From Hsuehochloa calcarea (taxonomy: Eukaryota; Streptophyta; Magnoliopsida; Poales; Poaceae), in assembly GCA_036346395.1 (NCBI GenBank), contig CM070601.1:15001763-15065762 (forward strand): 64,000 bases of DNA, written 5' to 3'. Both the position numbers and the translations under genes were made by a program. The stretch's first letter is position 1. The number at the start of each line of letters is the position of its first letter. Positions 58,011 through 64,000 of this stretch are shown in pieces. Under the pieces are notes generated by a model. That model was not told where the DNA came from and did no database searches. It was given only the letters and a program-made list of their open reading frames with translations.

Positions 58011-58249
58011 CGTCAGACGACCATGGACTCACTGTGGGCATGGCGTACACTCTGTGGCGCCATGGCGAAAGAAGACGATGCCGGGCGGCGAGCCCCAACA
58101 ATCTCTGTGGCGGTGCGAGTAAAGCCGGTCGTACAACCGAAGCGGTGCCGAAGGTGGCGGCCGCCAAGAGTACCTACGAGGCGCCAAGTCAAGGAAATGG
58201 CATCGCTGGAGGAGCGATCATCATCCGAAAGATCCTCGAGCGGGACCCA

Positions 58250-59630
58250 TCAAGAAGAAGAAGATGGCACAGCTCCCACTTGATCACGCTTAGCGGGTTC
58301 GCGACACACCCGCTCCTTGTGACCCGACGGCCACACCGACGCAATCACCCGTCTGCAAGTGCACTCGGCAGCAGCGTGTCCATCACCGCACTTAAAGCAA
58401 AGCATGCCCCGCCAGGGACAGACGAAGAGCCGAGTACCGCAAAGGACGAGGCGCCAAGAAGGAACGGCCTCGATCGCTAGACTCGAAAGATCATGTCCTC
58501 CCTTGAATTTCTTGAAAGGTGTGTCGACTGCACCCACTTCCCTCACTAGAGCTCCTCTTCCGTCACCACCGTAAGCAACCACCCACCAGAGGCTTGTCGC
58601 CTTTGTGAGTCGCATCTCCAACTCCATGCCCCTAGCTTGCTCCACAACAGAGTCAGAGTCACAGAGTGGAGTAGCTCCCAACACATGCCTGCACTCAATT
58701 GAGACCCGACGGAACCTCTTGGCTTTTCGAAGATCATCGCTCGCCATCAAGGGACAAAGCGAACCAAGTTGTTGAACTCACCTCATACTCAAGAATAGAC
58801 CTCTTCCTCGAGCAAAGGTCGTCAAGGCAACCTCCATCTTCTCAACAAAAGAATAGGGTAGAACTTCCCTTGAACTGATCAACAAAATCCTCCCAAGTGA
58901 TCGACCTTGAGCGCGGTCCTCAAGACAACACGCCCCCACCAAATATCTGCTGCCTTTCAAATGAAAGGCAACAAACGGACCCTCCGATGTGAAGACATCT
59001 CCAAAGCTCCAAACCGCTCTCCATGTAACGCAACCCGGTCCATTTGCTCGACCGGTGTGCCCGACCACAAACGAATCAAACCTCATTCCCATCCACTCTC
59101 AGTGACATCCGCGCCAGAACCGGTGGATGTGCGACAGAGCAACAACAGATGCCGCAAAGAATGGGTCACGGCGCTGTTGACGAAGAGCACGGATCTCTCC
59201 ACCAACTCTCTCAACAAAGCAGGGTCTCATCCGGACTACAACCGAGGCGGGTCAACAAAGAACCCCTCACCATCGACTCAATCGCTACAGGAGGTGACCC
59301 CACGGAACCTCTCCCATGGCCACGACCTCCACGATCACGCCACCACGACCACGCCCTCGACCCTCGGCATAGCTACCAACCACAATCAACAATACACAAT
59401 GAGTTCAAAGCTCAAAATAAACTCCTTCATCAATAAACAACATAACTAAGCGTAAAACGATATTCGTACCTCTCTCTAACCTCAGGCACTAGTGTGTCAA
59501 ATTTTAGGTTAGTTAACCATTAGCAAATTTTAGTTGATTTACTAAACTAAAACAAATTTTAACAATTTTAGTTTGCCTAAGTTGTTAATCTATTCACCAC
59601 GGACCTAAAGCCCGCCTCGATACCAAATCA
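58250..59630 (-). pseudogene. gypsy gag with CCHC knuckle, broken
   Basis: The stretch 58750-58250 carries a CCHC zinc knuckle, CFKCGDGHAAAEC, near 58399-58361. Upstream frames at 59092-58778 hold VAFHLKGSRYLVGA and other gag-core-like pieces. The first part (59100-59450) encodes a Gly/Arg-rich N-terminus only in fragments. The gag start could not be fixed. Confidence 0.6.
59611..59626 (-). other. Primer binding site of gypsy element
   Basis: The minus strand reads TGGTATCGAGGCGGGC, similar to the initiator tRNA-Met complementary site, a few bases from the LTR end at about 59631. Confidence 0.65.
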
Positions 59631-62069
59631 GTAACACCCTTTACCAACACCGAGCCTAGAATGCCACCACACTACACTTTAAACTAATAATTATCGACAC
59701 ACTATAGAAATTACAGCGAAGAAGCAATGATTATCATATCAATGGATCACAAACGAACATGTATAATTATGGATCAAGCGACAATAAATAAGCAATGGGA
59801 AATTATAACCAGGCAAATAATCCAAAGCAGCATCAACCAATGAATCCAAATTAATAAAGCAAATAGTCTAGTCCAAATGATAACCTAAACATTATCCAAT
59901 AACTAACATGTCCAAGTGTAAACCAATATTGAGTGAAAAGATTATCATGGCGAATGATCATGTGACGTCCATGTGCTCTACTCGCTCTCAATTACGGCAT
60001 CCTCGAAGGTCACCTAAAAACAACAATAGAACAAGGGTGAGTCCACGACTCAGCAAACACATCGTATACAACGAACAATAATATATCAACAGCATTCAAT
60101 AACTTCATTATCATCACATGCACTTCTATTATCATTCCCATTCATTAATCTCAAATATCAATGCAACTCTAATCTATATGTCCACATGCCCTTCTTTTCG
60201 CGTATACCGGTATAGCGTGAGTGAATGCTCGCGACAACATTCACTCTCAAGCCCGCTCCTCCTCAAGGATCGGGGACCTCCTCCACTCCCGTGGAGTTGT
60301 GATCAATCATGATCACCTTCTCTTATGCAATGATGCTTATGTATGCAAAATATGCAAAACTCCATCATAAACATCATATCCAACTTTTCATCATGTCCAT
60401 TAACAATATAAATCCATACCATTCCATTGCTTGCAATTAAACAAAATAAAAGCACAACAATAATGGTAATAGAAGATAAAGAAAACAGTGATCGATCATT
60501 GATCGCTGTCTACAATGCACTTGCCTTTACTAGCAGCGACGCACGATTTGATTAGAAGACGGCAACAAGCACGACGCCTCTCCTATATTAAATACACCAA
60601 CTTCAATACAAATTACAGCAACAAGAATAGCAATCAATATGCTTCGCTCCTACACGTCCCCAAATATAACACGTTACGCCGGTACCGACTAGTTACCTAT
60701 AGCTGACTTAGTACTAAAACGAACGTAACTTTTGACTCGCAAGTCCGATCACGACAAACCACCCCATTCTGGATTCTTCATAAAATTATCCACATTTTCT
60801 TAGATTACAAAGACTTCTAATTAAATCATCTAACCCTCCGTATTTAGCCCAGAAAGTCGGTCTGTCCGCTTCGGAACAGCGGTCTTCCAAATTTCATAAC
60901 TTTCGTTTTACTCAACCAAAATACGCGTTCTCAGATTCTACAGAACCATTGGACAATTATATACAACTTTCATGTAGATCAAAAATACTAATTAATCTGT
61001 TTACTATTTTTAATCTACAGTTTACCAAAACAGCGCCGAAAGACGACAACCGTAAAAACAGGGGTCTTCCGAAAATCATAACTCAAATTCTACTTGTCCG
61101 ATTGACATAATAAAATATGCTAAAGAAAGCTATCGAAATTATCTACAATTAACTAGTAGATGAGATTACCAAAATTTGCCATTACGATACCCGAATAATT
61201 GTACAACCGAACAGCAGGTTAAACAAACTCATTAATCGATACCTCCAAATTCTAATTCCCGGAAGGCAAATGGAAGACATGCATAAACAGTAAACAAAAT
61301 CATGCATGGCACCTCAATACGTTAAATTCATAGATCGCTAACCACGGCACTACACATCTGTTGACTCATGTATATCAGTAACTAATGAAACCCAATTACT
61401 AGTAACGGCAAACAAGTGGAACAAAGGCATTGATACCTAGCGACCTATGCAAAGCAATTTCGGAGAAAATTAGCAAAGAAGCAGTGGTAGTATCCAGCGA
61501 CAGATGCGATCAACTCGGCAGGGTCGCAGCCTCGGCTTGGCTTCCAATGATGGCTTCCACGCAGCGCAAGGCACCAGCGAGAGCGAACGGCGAATCCGCT
61601 CTACCGAAAGACAATCAAGCGCAGCAGATCGGTAGATGCAATCGGACAGCGGTTTCGGCGAATGGCGGCACTGGCGGCAAAGAATCCAGCAAGACCTCGG
61701 CAAAGCGCAGCAAGCAACGCTTCCACGCGGCACAAAGAAAGAAATCGAGCAGGTAGCCGCCAACGCACGTGAGCGACGCCGGCGGTTAAGGCTACTCGCA
61801 CAAGCAAAGACCGGAGATTAGGCTGGCGCGCCGGCTTGAAGAAAAAATATGGAGGCTGCGGGGAAATAAAATGGCTAGGGTTTCTAAAAAAAAATCCAAA
61901 AACCTATTTATAGCTCAAAAGATATTCTGAAATATTCTATTTCTCACACACTCTTTTTATTTAATTACGCGCAAGCCCTTAAGACGATTTTATGTATATT
62001 ATTCGATTAATTACGCCTCGACCCTTAATACATGATTATTAATACTATTATTAATTTCAGAGTATTACA
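59631..62069 (-). repeat. 5' LTR of gypsy element
   Basis: A 2.4-kb LTR starts at about GTAACACCC on the plus strand (the initial T appears lost) and ends AGTATTACA next to the CCCCA target duplication. It is the fuller of the two LTR copies. A minus-strand TATA-like AGCTATAAATAGG lies near 61904-61914. Confidence 0.85.
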
Positions 62070-62074
62070 CCCCA

Positions 62075-62268
62075 CATTGAATTCCCCAAGTTTCTAAATT
62101 TATAAGCATGTAATGATATGCCAAGATGCGATGAAACTTCTTCCAATGGATCGACAGCTCGGAGATGTACGATAGGGCGTTCATCGAGCAGAAGTACATG
62201 TTGAACTACACGATGCGAGCCGAGACCTTCTAGCGATGGAAACCTTACATACTGGATGAAGGGATACA
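62075..62268 (+). pseudogene. Coding fragment split by the gypsy insertion, right part
   Basis: After the second CCCCA, the plus strand reads SEMYDRAFIEQKYMLNYTMR, AETF, a TAG, then RWKPYILDEGIH, and stops at 62268, where a copia LTR begins. A frame change near 62100 and the TAG show decay. It is the downstream continuation of 52572-52764. Confidence 0.4.
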
Positions 62269-63877
62269 TGTAGCCTACGCTAGCCGATAATTTAAAATTC
62301 TACCACGTAAACCAGGATGTCAAGCAAGCAAGAGACCATAGATCGTTACCACCAGACGCGCGGTGCAGCGGAAGAAGAGTTGGAGTAGCCTGATCCAACG
62401 TAGAGTGCATTAATTAAGTGGTCGAAGTCGATCGTTCTCGGTGGCGATCGTCTCCTCTAGCAACCAATCGAGTTCCTTACCAAGGTCGTGGATCGTCCAC
62501 AAGCGCAACAGCAACTGCAGTAGCGCCTCTACGGTATCCACATGTCCAGGGAAGGAACATTGTATGCCGATGTGCTAGCGCCAACTCGCACAGTAGAGCT
62601 CTCAGGAAGATGGTGGCTAGAGTTTCAGTAGAGCAACTCACGTTACATCTATCTCGTGTATCTTTCCCAACAGCCTTATGCATCTCGTTATATAGAGCTT
62701 ATGACGGATCATATTCGAACACGTTTGTTCCAACCCGTTAAGTAGGTGACCCGTTAGGTACATGCGTAGTCACACGTTTGTTCCAACTCGTTAAGTATGT
62801 GACCCGTTAGGTTCATGCGTAGTCGATTGTGACTCAGAAACCTTTTCCGATCATCAGTCGTTAGCCAGTTCCTAGCAGGACATAATAATTTCTGAATACA
62901 CACAAGTAATATCGGACGAACCTTAATGTAATATGATTTACGATCAGGTCCTTGTCACTAACGACCAGCTCGTATCTCTATACGGCCATATCATATTAAG
63001 TCTCGGTCGGTTCGTAACTCCTTACGACCAGGTTTCGACCACTTAGTGATTAAGTTCGACCAGTCTACGATCAGCTCGTATCTCCATACGACTAGTCCGT
63101 ATCTAATCGAACTAAATGACTAGCTCGTGTAATCTCCCTTTGCCTCAGATATCTGGTTGAACTTTAGGTGAGATATCATGTCATCCATGGACTGTTCAAT
63201 ACTTTCTCGATCAAGTGTCGGATAACTTCACGTGGTCGAACTATTTGACCACTAGTGGCATGACCATACACTTTCTTTATCTGACCACATCGAGGGGCCC
63301 AGAGATATCTCTCCTATTATGTTAAGATGGTCAAATCCCATAACCGATCAATCACATTCCTCCGTATGTTTCATAGCATACCTGAAAGCTACCTTTATAA
63401 CTACCCAGTTACGGAGTGACGTTTGGGAACCCCAAAGTGTACTCTTACACAAGTAGGAAACCATGTTGATTTCAGGTCTAAGGATTATACATCATCAGCT
63501 TGAGACCAACTGATGACACATGGAATCATAACAATCCCAACAGTGTCTCAAGGTGGGTCAATCAAACACCATGTTCTCTAACATATGTTCATATTATTGA
63601 TTTGATATCCCTATATCCATGACCGGTGAAACATGATCATCAATCAATATATGTACTGGTCGACAGAGTCACTAGTGTTCCTATCAGTGACATCCGACCA
63701 AGGATACATTTAGAACGACATCATATAAGTTAAAGAACTTCACCAACAAGTCACATACTTGTTGATCTTTATCAATGATGATTCATTCAAGGAACAGAAT
63801 AATATTTATTTAATAACTCATAAACATAGACGTGATACAATCATCTCTATGATTGTCTCTAGGGTATGTCACTAACA
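62269..63877 (-). repeat. 3' LTR of BARE/Angela-like copia element
   Basis: The LTR starts TGTAGCC and ends CTAACA on the plus strand, 1609 bp. A minus-strand TATA box (CTATATAACGAG) lies at 62688-62695. A 53-bp tandem duplication (from 62720 and 62773) is just upstream of that box in the U3. Confidence 0.7.
62720..62824 (+). repeat. 53-bp tandem duplication in LTR U3
   Basis: CACGTTTGTTCCAAC units with GTTAAGTA and GACCCGTTAGGT begin at 62720 and 62773 and differ at about three positions. Confidence 0.85.
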
Positions 63878-63939
63878 GTCTCCTACTTGCACTAGAGTCA
63901 ATCAAATAGGTATCGAATACACAAAGCTCTTGTGTGCAC

Positions 63940-64000
63940 CTAATGCTTAGGTTGCGGGAGAGGCTTTGTCAACGGATCAGCAATATTCAAATCTGTGTGC
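63940..64000 (-). CDS. copia RNase H C-terminus (partial)
   Basis: The minus strand reads HTDLNIADPLTKPLPQPKH then TAG (63942-63940). The NIADPLTKPL motif is the well-known end of copia RNase H. It is open to the window edge, so nothing shows whether this copy is intact. Confidence 0.85.
   Translation of the reverse strand, partial: HTDLNIADPLTKPLPQPKH

Larger units (their letters stand above)
52765..62069 (-). mobile_element. Ty3/gypsy chromovirus-type retrotransposon, full length but decayed
   Basis: On the minus strand the order is 5' LTR (59631-62069), primer binding site (59611-59626), gag, protease, RT, RNase H, integrase with a chromodomain-like tail, polypurine tract (AAGGGTAGAA at 54636-54645) and 3' LTR (52765-54635). 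The 5-bp target duplication CCCCA is exact, at 52760-52764 and 62070-62074. Integrase after RNase H defines Ty3/gypsy, and the chromodomain-like ATWELESRMREQY end points to a chromovirus, probably the Tekay branch. All coding domains carry frameshifts. Confidence 0.92.
62269..64000 (-). mobile_element. BARE/Angela-like Ty1/copia element, 3' end only
   Basis: The LTR lies at 62269-63877 and the end of pol at 63940-64000. The rest continues beyond the right edge. The minus strand across the junction reads GTGCAAGTAGGAGACTGTTA, close to the polypurine-to-LTR junction of BARE/Angela/RIRE1-type elements, and the LTR then reads CATACCCTAGAGACAATCAT, also typical. The five bases left of the LTR are ATACA; the matching duplication would be outside the window. 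Confidence 0.75.

Overview
This is plant nuclear DNA, most likely from a grass close to Oryza. The evidence is spliced host genes with plant-only families (ICR/RIP ROP interactor, Dof zinc finger, Tubby-like F-box protein, CIPK kinase), GC-rich monocot-style exons, and grass repeats: Sirevirus copia, chromovirus gypsy, BARE/Angela-like copia, and CACTA, Stowaway and hAT elements. No prokaryotic genes, CRISPR arrays or tRNA/rRNA genes were seen.

Layout. 1-10257: minus-strand Sirevirus-type Ty1/copia element, left LTR running off the window, right LTR truncated, pol and gag broken by many frameshifts. 10258-13395: minus-strand Ty3/gypsy remnant in the order pol end, LTR/leader, gag, as left by tandem elements sharing an LTR. 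14190-15610: ICR/RIP gene (minus, three exons, a GC-AG intron). 15611-18530: AT-rich intergenic DNA with tandem repeats. 18531-23013: 4.5-kb unit with LTR-like ends. 23264-23519: Stowaway MITE. 23889-24496: Dof gene (minus) with one apparent frameshift and a TATA box. 24836-24937: plastid ndhB fragment. 25855-27523: non-autonomous CACTA transposon with a CCC target duplication. 27524-29999: orphan exon-like pieces. 30003-34240: second Sirevirus-like copia fragment (plus). 34250-36030: gypsy gag and an LTR-like piece. 37058-42189: four-exon Tubby-like F-box gene (minus). 43483-44014: hAT-type MITE with an exact 8-bp target duplication. 48012-49520: intronless CIPK kinase (minus). 51518-52378: MULE transposase remnant. 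52765-62069: complete but decayed chromovirus gypsy element (minus) with both LTRs and a CCCCA target duplication. 62269-64000: LTR and pol end of a BARE/Angela-like copia element (minus).

How it fits together. Four host genes sit as islands, all on the minus strand, in repeat DNA: a ROP-GTPase scaffold, a transcription factor, an F-box/phosphoinositide-binding protein and a CBL-dependent kinase. They are not an operon, and nothing here shows functional coupling. The right end is nested: a coding fragment downstream of a MULE remnant was split by the gypsy element and is then cut by the copia element.

Caution. Paired LTRs differ mostly by 1-3 base indels in homopolymers and CG-rich DNA, while AT-rich LTR stretches are nearly identical. 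That pattern suggests residual consensus errors from long-read sequencing, so single-base frameshifts, including the one in the Dof gene, should be read with that in mind. I found no convincing new biological system. The most informative signals are the two LTR arrangements with internal sequence on both sides, the palindrome arrays in two unrelated Sirevirus LTRs, and the precisely dated nesting.
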